Part shown: positions 31,926 through 46,600 of the stretch, piece by piece | Numbering within the stretch: the stretch's first letter is position 1 | Layout: each line of letters begins with the position of its first letter | Source: Actinostola sp. cb2023 | Lineage: Eukaryota > Cnidaria > Anthozoa > Actiniaria > Actinostolidae | Direction: 5' to 3' | NCBI GenBank assembly: GCA_033675265.1 | Contig: JAUJYZ010001308.1 | Span: 280,001-344,000 of the forward strand | Length of the DNA: 64,000 nt | Position numbers and translations under genes: made by a program | Notes under the pieces: model-generated | What the model was told of the DNA's origin: nothing | Database searches by the model: none | What the model saw: only the letters and a program-made list of their open reading frames with translations

Positions 31926-32365
31926 CTGTAATCTATTGAAAATCGTCAATATTGTCATATAGCTCCACCATGACCTCCCAGCGTTACTGTCACAGGTATC
32001 AAAGCATCGTCGGTAACTGTAGTGTGGACAGCATTACTGTACGATGGTGGTAGTGCAATCATTGACTACAAATTACTGATTAGTTAAACGACCCTTCATA
32101 TCAATGCACTCACTATACACTGATAAGTCTATCACTGGTCTTACAAAGAAAACACAGTATGAAGTCCTATTATATATACGCAAGGAATGTTGCAGGATAT
32201 GGCAAAGCCTCGAGACATATGTTCACAACAATCATACAAGGTATATTCCATTTGAAACTGCTTTGTGGTCTACGTATACTGCAGACACCACAGCGATAAT
32301 TTGTATGTATGGGCTTCCTGTGGTAAAAGAGGCGAACACGCGAGTTAATATTGGGTTCCCTGTGG

Positions 32366-32634
32366 AACCAGATCTCACTGCACAATATACGCGTTGTTTC
32401 TATTAGTAAATTACGACAAACCGATCAACCTCAACTGATTTAAATTAAGTTTACAGTAAAACAACCTGAAAATCAAAAGAATATCGTATCCATGTGATGT
32501 CAACAAGAAAAAATATTTAAATTTTAAAACTGAGTGGATTCAGTCAAAACATCCAAGAAAAACAATTTAATGGCAAAGAAACAGAATATTAATAATAAGC
32601 TCGAAAAAAAACATCGAAAAAAAAACATCGACCG
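32366..32634. other. Unique spacer between the duplicated blocks
   Basis: AT-rich, with an A-run/GAAAAAAAACATCG repeat at about 32604-32630. No gene. Confidence 0.4.
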
Positions 32635-32939
32635 AGCCGGGACTCGAACCCGAGCGCTACTATACATAATTTATGCAAAACACTAAAAATCGACCATACA
32701 CCCAGACTTAAATGCTGAGTCACCGTATGTTACGTATAGGACGAAGATTTCAGCCTCATCCGCGCTATCGGGTAGTACACAATCAGCGACGTAGTCAAAG
32801 AGGGAGGGAACAGTCGTATCCTAGTCCTAAATGACTGCCCCTTACCACATCAAGCTATCTGTACTTCCGATTGTTTTCGAGGGTCAATTTAGTAGTCTAT
32901 CGTATAACGCGGTTATTATGGAAATTTCTTGACTAACGT

Positions 32940-33007
32940 AGTCCTCTGGTTTTAGTGCTGGGATTTGGAAACCAGCGACCCGGGGATCGACTCTCGGTGC
33001 GGGCATC
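32940..33007 (+). ncRNA. tRNA-like Pol III unit, copy 2
   Basis: Same A-box-like and B-box layout as 31050-31117, but the B box is mutated (GGGATCGACTC), so it is probably inactive. Confidence 0.35.
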
Positions 33008-33474
33008 ATTTTTTTTTCTGATCTTTTTTTCTCTCAAACTTTCTTTCCTATTTCTTTCTTTTTCATTGAAAAATCTTAACACAGAAGTTCATTTTAGGTG
33101 CGAACGCCACGAAAGTCTAAGCCATATTAATGAAATATAATATATCACTCTTAATATTAATCATAGTACGATGAAACGTGTCTGATTAAAAATAGATTGA
33201 GTCAAATGTTCCAACTGTGCTATCATGGATCCGTTTGTCTGTCCGTCCGTCCGATCAGTCCCCAATCTCTCTTTGTCAGCCTCTAGCGTCCAGATCAGTC
33301 ACAATTTGCTGAACAAGGTTATTCTTGTGGACATGTTCGAGGATTTTGTTGATCTAGACACGGATTTCAAACGTTGAGTTTGCAGCGACATATTTATTCG
33401 ATGATGTTGGATACGACATTCTTTTGACTGGATAATAATAATCCCCACAGTCAATGCAAGGAACACAAATGCAA

Positions 33475-33855
33475 GAATCGGCTATGCTGTAGAATATCGT
33501 CATTTCGCATGAACTATAGTCCTTTTGGGCCATTATTGCGCACTTTGCATGGGCTGCAGTCCTTGAAAAATTGTCGTTTTGGGCCATTTTTGCGCACTTT
33601 GCATGGGCTATTGTCGTTTGAAAATCGTCATTTTGGGCCATTTTTGGGTATTTGGCATGGCCTATAGTCCATGGAAAATCGTAATTTTTCCATTTTTCCG
33701 CACTTTGCATGGGCTACAGTCCTTTGAAAACCGTCATTTTTGTGCATTTTGCATGGCTTATATTCCATGGAAAATTATCATTTTGTGCCATTTTTGGGCA
33801 CTTTGCATGGGAAATCGTGAATTTGGGACGTTTTTACGCATTTTGCATCAATAGC
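33475..33855. repeat. Degenerate ~54-bp minisatellite, copy 2
   Basis: Second array of the same unit; a single stray unit is at about 34535-34580. Confidence 0.85.
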
Positions 33856-34281
33856 TATAATCTATTGAAAATCGTCAATATTGTCATATACACAGGTATC
33901 AAAGCATCGTTGGTAACTGTAGTGTGGACAGCACTACTGTACGATGGTGGTAGTGCAATCATTGACTACAAATTACTGATTAGTTAAACGACCCTTCATA
34001 TCAATGCACTATACACTGATAAGTCTATCACTGGTCTTACAAAGAAAACACAGTATGAAGTCCTAAGATATATACGCAAGGAATGTTGCAGGATATGGCA
34101 AAGCCTCGAGACATATGTTCACAACAATGATACAAGGTCTATTTTGAAACTGATTTGTGGTCTACGTATACTGCAGGCACCACAGCGATAATTTGTATGT
34201 ATGGTTTTAATAATAATAAACTTTTTTCCTGTGGTAAAAGAGGCGAACATGCGAGTTAATATTTGGTTCCCTGTGGAATCA

Positions 34282-34512
34282 GCCATTTCGGAGTTGATGT
34301 TCGAAAGGAATTGTGGGGCTGTTTTGAGGGACGTTATTGCTGTCTATTTACTGTAAAACACGAGGAAACGACTGGGAAACATAATTATTGTGTGCCAAAC
34401 TCACTTACTTCAAACTTTGGTACATCACTATTCAAACTTGTCGCCGTATTGAACATAAAGCGTCCCTCAAAACAGCCCCACAATGCCCTGCAAACATCAA
34501 CTCCGAAATGGC
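34282..34512. mobile_element. 231-bp inverted-repeat element (MITE)
   Basis: Inverted ends of about 52 bp starting GCCATTTCGGAGTTGATGTT and closing with the complement, including the CCCCACAA...AAAACAGCC block. No convincing target duplication. Non-coding. Confidence 0.7.
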
Positions 34513-34620
34513 ATAACAAACTGATCAAAAACGTGCATGGAAAATTGTCATTTTGGGCCATTTTTGTGCACTTTGCATGAAGTATATGTTTTCGCCATTG
34601 ATTCTGCATGAATAGTAATT

Positions 34621-37600
34621 CTAGATATGCAGTGCAAATGAAGCAACCAAAGCCAAATGATCAGATGACAGTATTGGTGATGGAAGACCGCCTAACCTTG
34701 AAACCTCTTCCTCTGACAATAGATTTAAGCTTCCTGTCAACTCCATGACACCATGTCGCTGTCTACATGTATGACACAACTCATCCCGTCCAGGCGAGTC
34801 AAAAATATAGTCTACAGTACAGCTTGGTTCGTTGCCATGATAGGTTGTCACTTCTCTTACTTGATTGGGGAACATATGTCTATATACACTCCAGAAATAC
34901 AGTCTGTGTCGAATAACTAAACAATGGCGGTCATCTAGTGGTGGCTGTGGAAGTTGTGTTGAAACATCTCCAAAGCTTTGCTGTCTGGGATTAGCTCCGC
35001 TATGGTACCTGGAAGTAGTGGGCTGTATGTGCGCATGTTGAGGTAGAGTCAACAAAGTGTTTGTAGTGACTGCAGCATTGTATCCATGCCCGTCCAGAAT
35101 CATTAAAACCATAGTCATCTTCAGAGGTTTGTGACGTACCTTGAGCTGATGCAATGTCCCATGTACTCATACTAGTCAAACCCATTTCCTGAGGTATAAT
35201 GTTAGCTGTGATAGCATCTCTTGTACGATATTTACCATATTTCTGAGTAAAGTTCTGTCCAGACAGTTCTTTTGGACTGAGTTGTTCGTAGTTCAGAAAT
35301 CCTTTGGAAATGTACTGATACAAGGGGCAGCATGGCGTCATGTTGAAATCACCGCAAAGAAGAACTGGAATCTTCTGGATCCCATGTGAATGTCTCTTTG
35401 AACTTCTATCAACTATGAATTCTTTCTTTAGTTGATCAATTTCTGCAAATAAGGAAGCGAGTTGTAGCAGTTTGATTTCTCCTCTGTTCTTATTGAATAA
35501 TAGATGAGTATTAGCAACACAGAGGACTGTATTGTTACAAGTACTGCCGTCCATGTATCTAGGACAAAGTAATGCAAGGATTGCAATGTTATCTCTATCC
35601 ATCAAAGGAACATGATCCATTTTGAAATTAAAGAAACGATGCGTGAGGAGTCTAAACTTAGAAGTCTTGTAGAATATTGCACAACCATCTACTTTGTCGC
35701 CTGTCCTTTTCTTGTATAACGCTTGATATCCTGTGAGAAATGATTCACTCTACATTATAAACTATTTACATTTTGATTTTATGATTTTATAATTTATGAA
35801 TAAAGAACTGAACTGAACTGAGCTCTGTATGCACCCGTCATTACCTCGCTTGGCTGCCCCCTCTCTACATGTATATAATATGTAATTTAGCAACTAAATG
35901 CCTGTATGCACCCGTCATTACCTCGCTTGGCTGCCCCCTCTCTACATGTATATAATATGTAATTTAGCAACTAAATGCCTGTATGCACCCGTCATTACCT
36001 CGCTTGGCTGCCCCCTCTCTACATGTATATAATAGCAACTAAATGCCTGTATGCACCCGTCATTACCTCGCTTGGCTGCCCCCTCTCTACATGTATATAA
36101 TAGCAACTAAATGCCTGTATGCACCCGTCATTACCTCGCTTGGCTGCCCCCTCTCTACATGTATATAATATGTAATTTAGCAACTAAATGCCTGTATGCA
36201 CCTGTCATTACCTCGCTTGGCTGCCCCCCTCTCTACATGTATATAATATGTAATTTAGCAACTAAATGCCTGTATGCACCTGTCATTACCTCGCTTGGCT
36301 GGCCCCCTCTCTACATGTATATAATATGTAATTTAGCAACTAAATGCCTGTATGCACCCGTCATTACCTCGCTTGGCTGCCCCCTCTCTACATGTATATA
36401 ATATGTAATTTAGCAACTAAATGCCTGTATGCACCCGTCATTACCTCGCTTGGCTGCCCCCTCTCTACATGTATATAATATGTAATTTAGCAACTAAATG
36501 CCTGTATGCACCCGTCATTACCTCGCTTGGCTGCCCCCTCTCTACATGTATATAATATGTAATTTAGCAACTAAATGCCTGTATGCACCCGTCATTACCT
36601 CGCTTGGCTGCCCCCTCTCTACATGTATATAATATGTAATTTAGCAACTAAATGCCTGTATGCACCTGTCATTAACTCGCTTGGCTGCCCCCTCTCTACA
36701 TGTATATAATATGTAATTTAGCAACTAAATGCCTGTATGCACCGTCATTACCTCGCTTGGCTGCCCCCTCTCTACATGTATATAATATGTAATTTAGCAA
36801 CTAAATGCCTGTATGCACCCGTCATTACCTCGCTTGGCTGCCCCCTCTCTACATGTATATAATATGTAATTTAGCAACTAAATGCCTGTATGCACCCGTC
36901 ATTACCTCGCTTGGCTGCCCCCTCTCTACATGTATATAATATGTAATTTAGCAACTAAATGCCTGTATGCACCGTCATTACCTCGCTTGGCTGCCCCCCT
37001 CTCTACATGTATATAATATGTAATTTAGCAACTAAATGCCTGTATGCACCCGTCATTACCTCGCTTGGCTGCCCCCTCTCTATGTGTATGTATATAATAT
37101 GTAATTTAGCAACTAAATGCCTGTATGCACCCGTCATTACCTCGCTTGGCTGCCCCCTCTCTACATGTATATAATATGTAATTTAGCAACTAAATGCCTG
37201 TATGCACCTGTCATTACCTCGCTTGGCTGCCCCCTCTCTACATGTATATAATATGTAATTTAGCAACTAAATGCCTGTATGCACCCTGTCATTACCTCGC
37301 TTGGCTGCCCCCTCTCTACATGTATATAATATGTAATTTAGCAACTAAATGCCTGTATGCACCTGTCATTACCTCGCTTGGCTGCCCCCTCTCTACATGT
37401 ATATAATATGTAATTTAGCAACTAAATGCCTGTATGCACCTGTCATTACCTCGCTTGGCTGCCCCCTCTCTACATGTATATAATATGTAATTTAGCAACT
37501 AAATGCCTGTATGCACCCGTCATTACCTCGCTTGGCTGCCCCCTCTCTACATGTATATAATATGTAATTTAGCAACTAAATGCCTGTATGCACCCGTCAT

Positions 37601-40600
37601 TACCTCGCTTGGCTGCCCCCTCTCTACATGTATATAATATGTAATTTAGCAACTAAATGCCTGTATGCACCTGTCATTACCTCGCTTGGCTGCCCCCTCT
37701 CTACATGTATATAATATGTAATTTAGCAACTAAATGCCTGTATGCACCTGTCATTACCTCGCTTGGCTGCCCCCTCTCTACATGTATATAATATGTAATT
37801 TAGCAACTAAATGCCTGTATGCACCCGTCATTACCTCGCTTGGCTGCCCCCTCTCTACATGTATATAATATGTAATTTAGCAACTAAATGCCTGTATGCA
37901 CCCGTCATTACCTCGCTTGGCTGCCCCCTCTCTACATGTATATAATATGTAATTTAGCAACTAAATGCCTGTATGCACCCGTCATTACCTCGCTTGGCTG
38001 CCCCCTCTCTACATGTATATAATATGTAATTTAGCAACTAAATGCCTGTATGCACCGTCATTACCTCGCTTGGCTGCCCCCTCTCTACATGTATATAATA
38101 TGTAATTTAGCAACTAAATGCCTGTATGCACCCGTCATTACCTCGCTTGGCTGCCCCCTCTCTACATGTATATAATATGTAATTTAGCAACTAAATGCCT
38201 GTATGCACCCGTCATTACCTCGCTTGGGCTAAATGCTGCCCCCTCTCTACATGTATATAATATGTAATTTAGCAACTAAATGCCTGTATGCACCCGTCAT
38301 TACCTCGCTTGGCTGCCCCCTCTCTACATGTATATAATATGTAATTTAGCAACTAAATGCCTGTATGCACCCGTCATTACCTCGCTTGGCTGCCCCCTCT
38401 CTACATGTATATAATATGTAATTTAGCAACTAAATGCCTGTATGCACCCGTCATTACCTCGCTTGGCTGCCCCCTCTCTACATGTATATAATATGTAATT
38501 TAGCAACTAAATGCCTGTATGCACCCGTCATTACCTCGCTTGGCTGCCCCCTCTCTACATGTATATAATATGTAATTTAGCAACTAAATGCCTGTATGCA
38601 CCCGTCATTACCTCGCTTGGCTGCCCCCTCTCTACATGTATATAATATGTAATTTAGCAACTAAATGCCTGTATGCACCCGTCATTACCTCGCTTGGCTG
38701 CCCCCTCTCTACATGTATATAATATGTAATTTAGCAACTAAATGCCTGTATGCACCCGTCATTACCTCGCTTGGCTGCCCCCTCTCTACATGTATATAAT
38801 ATGTAATTTAGCAACTAAATGCCTGTATGCACCCGTCATTACCTCGCTTGGCTGCCCCCTCTCTACATGTATATAATATGTAATTTAGCAACTAAATGCC
38901 TGTATGCACCCGTCATTACCTCGCTTGGCTGCCCCCTCTCTACATGTATATAATATGTAATTTAGCAACTAAATGCCTGTATGCACCCGTCATTACCTCG
39001 CTTGGCTGCCCCCTCTCTACATGTATATAATATGTAATTTAGCAACTAAATGCCTGTATGCACCCGTCATTACCTCGCTTGCTGCCCCCTCTCTACATGG
39101 CCCCCCCTCTCTACATGTACATGTATATAATATGTAATTTAGCAACTAAATGCCTGTATGCACCCGTCATTACCTCGCTTGGCTGCCCCCTCTCTACATG
39201 TATATAATATGTAATTTAGCAACTAAATGCCTGTATGCACCCGTCATTACCTCGCTTGGCTGCCCCCTCTCTACATGTATATAATATGTAATTTAGCAAC
39301 TAAATGCCTGTATGCACCTGTCATTACCTCGCTTGGCTGCCCCCTCTCTACATGTATATAATATGTAATTTAGCAACTAAATGCCTGTATGCACCTGTCA
39401 TTACCTCGCTTGGCTGCCCCCTCTCTACATGTATATAATATGTAATTTAGCAACTAAATGCCTGTATGCACCTGTCATTACCTCGCTTGGCTGCCCCCTC
39501 TCTACATGTATATAATATGTAATTTAGCAACTAAATGCCTGTATGCACCTGTCATTACCTCGCTTGGCTGCCCCCTCTCTACATGTATATAATATGTAAT
39601 TAGCAACTAAATGCCTGTATGCACCTGTCATTACCTCGCTTGGCTGCCCCCTCTCTACATGTATATAATATGTAATTTAGCAACTAAATGCCTGTATGCA
39701 CCTGTCATTACCTCGCTTGGCTGCCCCCTCTCTACATGTATATAATATGTAATTTAGCAACTAAATGCCTGTATGCACCTGTCATTACCTCGCTTGGCTG
39801 CCCCCTCTCTACATGTATATAATATGTAATTTAGCAACTAAATGCCTGTATGCACCTGTCATTACCTCGCTTGGCTGCCCCCTCTCTACATGTATATAAT
39901 ATGTAATTTAGCAACTAAATGCCTGTATGCACCTGTCATTACCTCGCTTGGCTGCCCCCTCTCTACATGTATATAATATGTAATTTAGCAACTAAATGCC
40001 TGTATGCACCTGTCATTACCTCGCTTGGCTGCCCCCTCTCTACATGTATATAATATGTAATTTAGCAACTAAATGCCTGTATGCACCTGTCATTACCTCG
40101 CTTGGCTGCCCCCTCTCTACATGTATATAATATGTAATTTAGCAACTAAATGCCTGTATGCACCTGTCATTACCTCGCTTGGCTGCCCCCTCTCTACATG
40201 TATATAATATGTAATTTAGCAACTAAATGCCTGTATGCACCTGTCATTACCTCGCTTGGCTGCCCCCTCTCTACATGTATATAATATGTAATTTAGCAAC
40301 TAAATGCCTGTATGCACCTGTCATTACCTCGCTTGGCTGCCCCCTCTCTACATGTATATAATATGTAATTTAGCAACTAAATGCCTGTATGCACCTGTCA
40401 TTACCTCGCTTGGCTGCCCCCTCTCTACATGTATATAATATGTAATTTAGCAACTAAATGCCTGTATGCACCTGTCATTACCTCGCTTGGCTGCCCCCTC
40501 TCTACATGTATATAATATGTAATTTAGCAACTAAATGCCTGTATGCACCTGTCATTACCTCGCTTGGCTGCCCCCTCTCTACATGTATATAATATGTAAT

Positions 40601-43600
40601 TTAGCAACTAAATGCCTGTATGCACCTGTCATTACCTCGCTTGGCTGCCCCCTCTCTACATGTATATAATATGTAATTTAGCAACTAAATGCCTGTATGC
40701 ACCTGTCATTACCTCGCTTGGCTGCCCCCTCTCTACATGTATATATAATATGTAATTTAGCAACTAAATGCCTGTATGCACCTGTCATTACCTCGCTTGG
40801 CTGCCCCCTCTCTACATGTATATAATATGTAATTTAGCAACTAAATGCCTGTATGCACCTGTCATTACCTCGCTTGGCTGCCCCCTCTCTACATGTATAT
40901 AATATGTAATTTAGCAACTAAATGCCTGTATGCACCTGTCATTACCTCGCTTTGCCCCCTCTCTACATGTATATAATATGTAATTTGCAACTAAATGCTG
41001 TATGTCCCCCTCGCTTGGCTGCCCCCTCTCTACATGTATATAATATGTAATTTAGCAACTAAATGCCTGTATGCACCTGTCATTACCTCGCTTGGCTGCC
41101 CCCTCTCTACATGTATATAATATGTAATTTAGCAACTAAATGCCTGTATGCACCTGTCATTACCTCGCTTGGCTGCCCCCTCTCTACATGTATATAATAT
41201 GTAATTTAGCAACTAAATGCCTGTATGCACCTGTCATTACCTCGCTTGGCTGCCCCTCTCTACATGTATATAATATGTAATTTAGCAACTAAATGCCTGT
41301 ATGCACCTGTCATTACCTCGCTTGGCTGCCCCCTCTCTACATGTATATAATATGTAATTTAGCAACTAAATGCCTGTATGCACCTGTCATTACCTCGCTT
41401 GGCTGCCCCCTCTCTACATGTATATAATATGTAATTTAGCAACTAAATGCCTGTATGCACCTGTCATTACCTCGCTTGGCTGCCCCCTCTCTACATGTAT
41501 ATAATATGTAATTTAGCAACTAAATGCCTGTATGCACCTGTCATTACCTCGCTTGGCTGCCCCCTCTCTACATGTATATAATATGTAATTTAGCAACTAA
41601 ATGCCTGTATGCACCTGTCATTACCTCGCTTGGCTGCCCCCTCTCTACATGTATATAATATGTAATTTAGCAACTAAATGCCTGTATGCACCTGTCATTA
41701 CCTCGCTTGGCTGCCCCTCTCTACATGTATATAATATGTAATTTAGCAACTAAATGCCTGTATGCACCTGTCATTACCTCGCTTGGCTGCCCCCTCTCTA
41801 CATGTATATAATATGTAATTTAGCAACTAAATGCCTGTATGCACCTGTCATTACCTCGCTTGGCTGCCCCCTCTCTACATGTATATAATATGTAATTTAG
41901 CAACTAAATGCCTGTATGCACCTGTCATTAACTCGCTTGGCTGCCCCCTCTCTACATGTATATAATATGTAATTTAGCAACTAAATGCCTGTATGCACCT
42001 GTCATTACCTCGCTTGGCTGCCCCCTCTCTACATGTATATAATATGTAATTTAGCAACTAAATGCCTGTATGCACCTGTCATTACCTCGCTTGGCTGCCC
42101 CCTCTCTACATGTATATAATATGTAATTTAGCAACTAAATGCCTGTATGCACCTGTCATTACCTCGCTTGGCTGCCCCCTCTCTACATGTATATAATATG
42201 TAATTTAGCAACTAAATGCCTGTATGCACCTGTCATTACCTCGCTTGGCTGCCCCCTCTCTACATGTATATAATATGTAATTTAGCAACTAAATGCCTGT
42301 ATGCACCTGTCATTACCTCGCTTGGCTGCCCCCTCTCTACATGTATATAATATGTAATTTAGCAACTAAATGCCTGTATGCACCTGTCATTACCTCGCTT
42401 GGCTGCCCCCTCTCTACATGTATATAATATGTAATTTAGCAACTAAATGCCTGTATGCACCTGTCATTACCTCGCTTGGCTGCCCCCTCTCTACATGTAT
42501 ATAATATGTAATTTAGCAACTAAATGCCTGTATGCACCTGTCATTACCTCGCTTGGCTGCCCCCTCTCTACATGTATATAATATGTAATTTAGCAACTAA
42601 ATGCCTGTATGCACCTGTCATTAACTCGCTTGGCTGCCCCCTCTCTACATGTATATAATATGTAATTTAGCAACTAAATGCCTGTATGCACCTGTCATTA
42701 CCTCGCTTGGCTGCCCCCTCTCTACATGTATATAATATGTAATTTAGCAACTAAATGCCTGTATGCACCTGTCATTACCTCGCTTGGCTGCCCCCCCTCT
42801 CTACATGTATATAATATGTAATTTAGCAACTAAATGCCTGTATGCACCTGTCATTACCTCGCTTGGCTGCCCCCTCTCTACATGTATATAATATGTAATT
42901 TAGCAACTAAATGCCTGTATGCACCTGTCATTACCTCGCTTGGCTGCCCCCTCTCTACATGTATATAATATGTAATTTAGCAACTAAATGCCTGTATGCA
43001 CCTGTCATTACCTCGCTTGGCTGCCCCCTCTCTACATGTATATAATATGTAATTTAGCAACTAAATGCCTGTATGCACCTGTCATTACCTCGCTTGGCTG
43101 CCCCCTCTCTACATGTATATAATATGTAATTTAGCAACTAAATGCCTGTATGCACCTGTCATTAACTCGCTTGGCTGCCCCCTCTCTACATGTATATAAT
43201 ATGTAATTTAGCAACTAAATGCCTGTATGCACCTGTCATTAACCTCGCTTGGCTGCCCCCTCTCTACATGTATATAATATGTAATTTAGCAACTAAATGC
43301 CTGTATGCACCTGTCATTAACTCGCTTGGCTGCCCCCTCTCTACATGTATATAATATGTAATTTAGCAACTAAATGCCTGTATGCACCTGTCATTACCTC
43401 GCTTGGCTGCCCCCTCTCTACATGTATATAATATGTAATTTAGCAACTAAATGCCTGTATGCACCTGTCATTAACTCGCTTGGCTGCCCCCTCTCTACAT
43501 GTATATAATATGTAATTTAGCAACTAAATGCCTGTATGCACCTGTCATTACCTCGCTTGGCTGCCCCCTCTCTACATGTATATAATATGTAATTTAGCAA

Positions 43601-46600
43601 CTAAATGCCTGTATGCACCTGTCATTAACTCGCTTGGCTGCCCCCTCTCTACATGTATATAATATGTAATTTAGCAACTAAATGCCTGTATGCACCTGTC
43701 ATTAACTCGCTTGGCTGCCCCCTCTCTACATGTATATAATATGTAATTTAGCAACTAAATGCCTGTATGCACCTGTCATTAACTCGCTTGGCTGCCCCCT
43801 CTCTACATGTATATAATATGTAATTTAGCAACTAAATGCCTGTATGCACCTGTCATTAACTCGCTTGGCTGCCCCCTCTCTACATGTATATAATATGTAA
43901 TTTAGCAACTAAATGCCTGTATGCACCTGTCATTACCTCGCTTGGCTGCCCCCTCTCTACATGTATATAATATGTAATTTAGCAACTAAATGCCTGTATG
44001 CACCTGTCATTTAACTCGCTTGGCTGCCCCCTCTCTACATGTATATAATATGTAATTTAGCAACTAAATGCCTGTATGCACCTGTCATTAACTCGCTTGG
44101 CTGCCCCCTCTCTACATGTATATAATATGTAATTTAGCAACTAAATGCCTGTATGCACCTGTCATTAACTCGCTTGGCTGCCCCCTCTCTACATGTATAT
44201 AATATGTAATTTAGCAACTAAATGCCTGTATGCACCTGTCATTAACTCGCTTGGCTGCCCCCTCTCTACATGTATATAATATGTAATTTAGCAACTAAAT
44301 GCCTGTATGCACCTGTCATTACCTCGCTTGGCTGCCCCCTCTCTACATGTATATAATATGTAATTTAGCAACTAAATGCCTGTATGCACCTGTCATTACC
44401 TCGCTTGGCTGCCCCCTCTCTACATGTATATAATATGTAATTTAGCAACTAAATATGTATGCAACTAACTGCCTGTATCTACATGTGTAATATGTAACCT
44501 CGCTTGCCTGTATGCCCCTGTCTCTACATGCTGTATATACATATATAATATGTAATTTAGCAACTAAATGCCTGTATGCACCTGTCATTACCTCGCTTGG
44601 CTGCCCCCTCTCTACATGTATATAATATGTAATTTAGCAACTAAATGCCTGTATGCACCTGTCATTACCTCGCTTGGCTGCCCCCTCTCTACATGTATAT
44701 AATATGTAATTTAGCAACTAAATGCCTGTATGCACCTGTCATTAACTCGCTTGGCTGCCCCCTCTCTACATGTATATAATATGTAATTTAGCAACTAAAT
44801 GCCTGTATGCACCTGTCATTAACTCGCTTGGCTGCCCCCTCTCTACATGTATATAATATGTAATTTAGCAACTAAATGCCTGTATGCACCTGTCATTACC
44901 TCGCTTGGCTGCCCCCTCTCTACATGTATATAATATGTAATTTAGCAACTAAATGCCTGTATGCACCTGTCATTAACTCGCTTGGCTGCCCCCTCTCTAC
45001 ATGTATATAATATGTAATTTAGCAACTAAATGCCTGTATGCACCCGTCATTACCTCGCTTGGCTGCCCCCCCTCTCTACATGTATATAATATGTAATTTA
45101 GCAACTAAATGCCTGTATGCACCTGTCATTAACTCGCTTGGCTGCCCCCTCTCTACATGTATATAATATGTAATTTAGCAACTAAATGCCTGTATGCACC
45201 CGTCATTACCTCGCTTGGCTGCCCCCTCTCTACATGTATATAATATGTAATTTAGCAACTAAATGCCTGTATGCACCTGTCATTAACTCGCTTGGCTGCC
45301 CCCTCTCTACATGTATATAATATGTAATTTAGCAACTAAATGCCTGTATGCACCTGTCATTAACTCGCTTGGCTGCCCCCTCTCTACATGTATATAATAT
45401 GTAATTTAGCAACTAAATGCCTGTATGCACCATCATTACCTCGCTTGGCTGCCCCCTCTCTACATGTATATAATATGTAATTTAGCAACTAAATGCCTGT
45501 ATGCACCTGTCATTACCTCGCTTGGCTGCCCCCTCTCTACATGTATATAATATGTAATTTAGCAACTAAATGCCTGTATGCACCTGTCATTACCTCGCTT
45601 GGCTGCCCCCTCTCTACATGTATATAATATGTAATTTAGCAACTAAATGCCTGTATGCACCCATCATTACCTCGCTTGGCTGCCCCCTCTCTACATGTAT
45701 ATAATATGTAATTTAGCAACTAAATGCCTGTATGCACCCGTCATTAACTCGCTTGGCTGCCCCCTCTCTACATGTATATAATATGTAATTTAGCAACTAA
45801 ATGCCTGTATGCACCCTGTCATTAACTCGCTTGGCTGCCCCCTCTCTACATGTATATAATATGTAATTTAGCAACTAAATGCCTGTATGCACCTGTCATT
45901 ACCTCGCTTGGCTGCCCCCTCTCTACATGTATATAATATGTAATTTAGCAACTAAATGCCTGTATGCACCTGTCATTACCTCGCTTGGCTGCCCCCTCTC
46001 TACATGTATATAATATGTAATTTAGCAACTAAATGCCTGTATGCACCCGTCATTACCTCGCTTGGCTGCTGCCCCCTCTCTACATGTATATAATATGTAA
46101 TTTAGCAACTAAATGCCTGTATGCACCTGTCATTACCTCGCTTGGCTGCCCCCTCTCTACATGTATATAATATGTAATTTAGCAACTAAATGCCTGTATG
46201 CACCCGTCATTACCTCGCTTGGCTGCCCCCTCTCTACATGTATATAATATGTAATTTAGCAACTAAATGCCTGTATGCACCCATCATTACCTCGCTTGGC
46301 TGCCCCCTCTCTACATGTATATAATATGTAATTTAGCAACTAAATGCCTGTATGCACCTGTCATTAACTCGCTTGGCTGCCCCCTCTCTACATGTATATA
46401 ATATGTAATTTAGCAACTAAATGCCTGTATGCACCTGTCATTAACTCGCTTGGCTGCCCCCTCTCTACATGTATATAATATGTAATTTAGCAACTAAATG
46501 CCTGTATGCACCTGTCATTACCTCGCTTGGCTGCCCCCTCTCTACATGTATATAATATGTAATTTAGCAACTAAATGCCTGTATGCACCTGTCATTAACT

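Larger units (their letters stand above)
30752..32365. repeat. Tandem segmental duplication, copy 1
   Basis: Colinear with 32635-34278 at an offset of about 1.88 kb with several percent divergence and small indels. It includes a segment with inverted Pol III B-box-like ends (GGTTCGAGTCC on the minus strand at 30755-30770; the tRNA-like unit at 31050-31117), the 54-bp minisatellite and a 3' part with small spurious open frames. Confidence 0.8.
32635..34278. repeat. Tandem segmental duplication, copy 2
   Basis: Second copy of 30752-32365. It carries private indels and an insertion near 34206 (TTTTAATAATAATAAACTTT). Confidence 0.8.
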
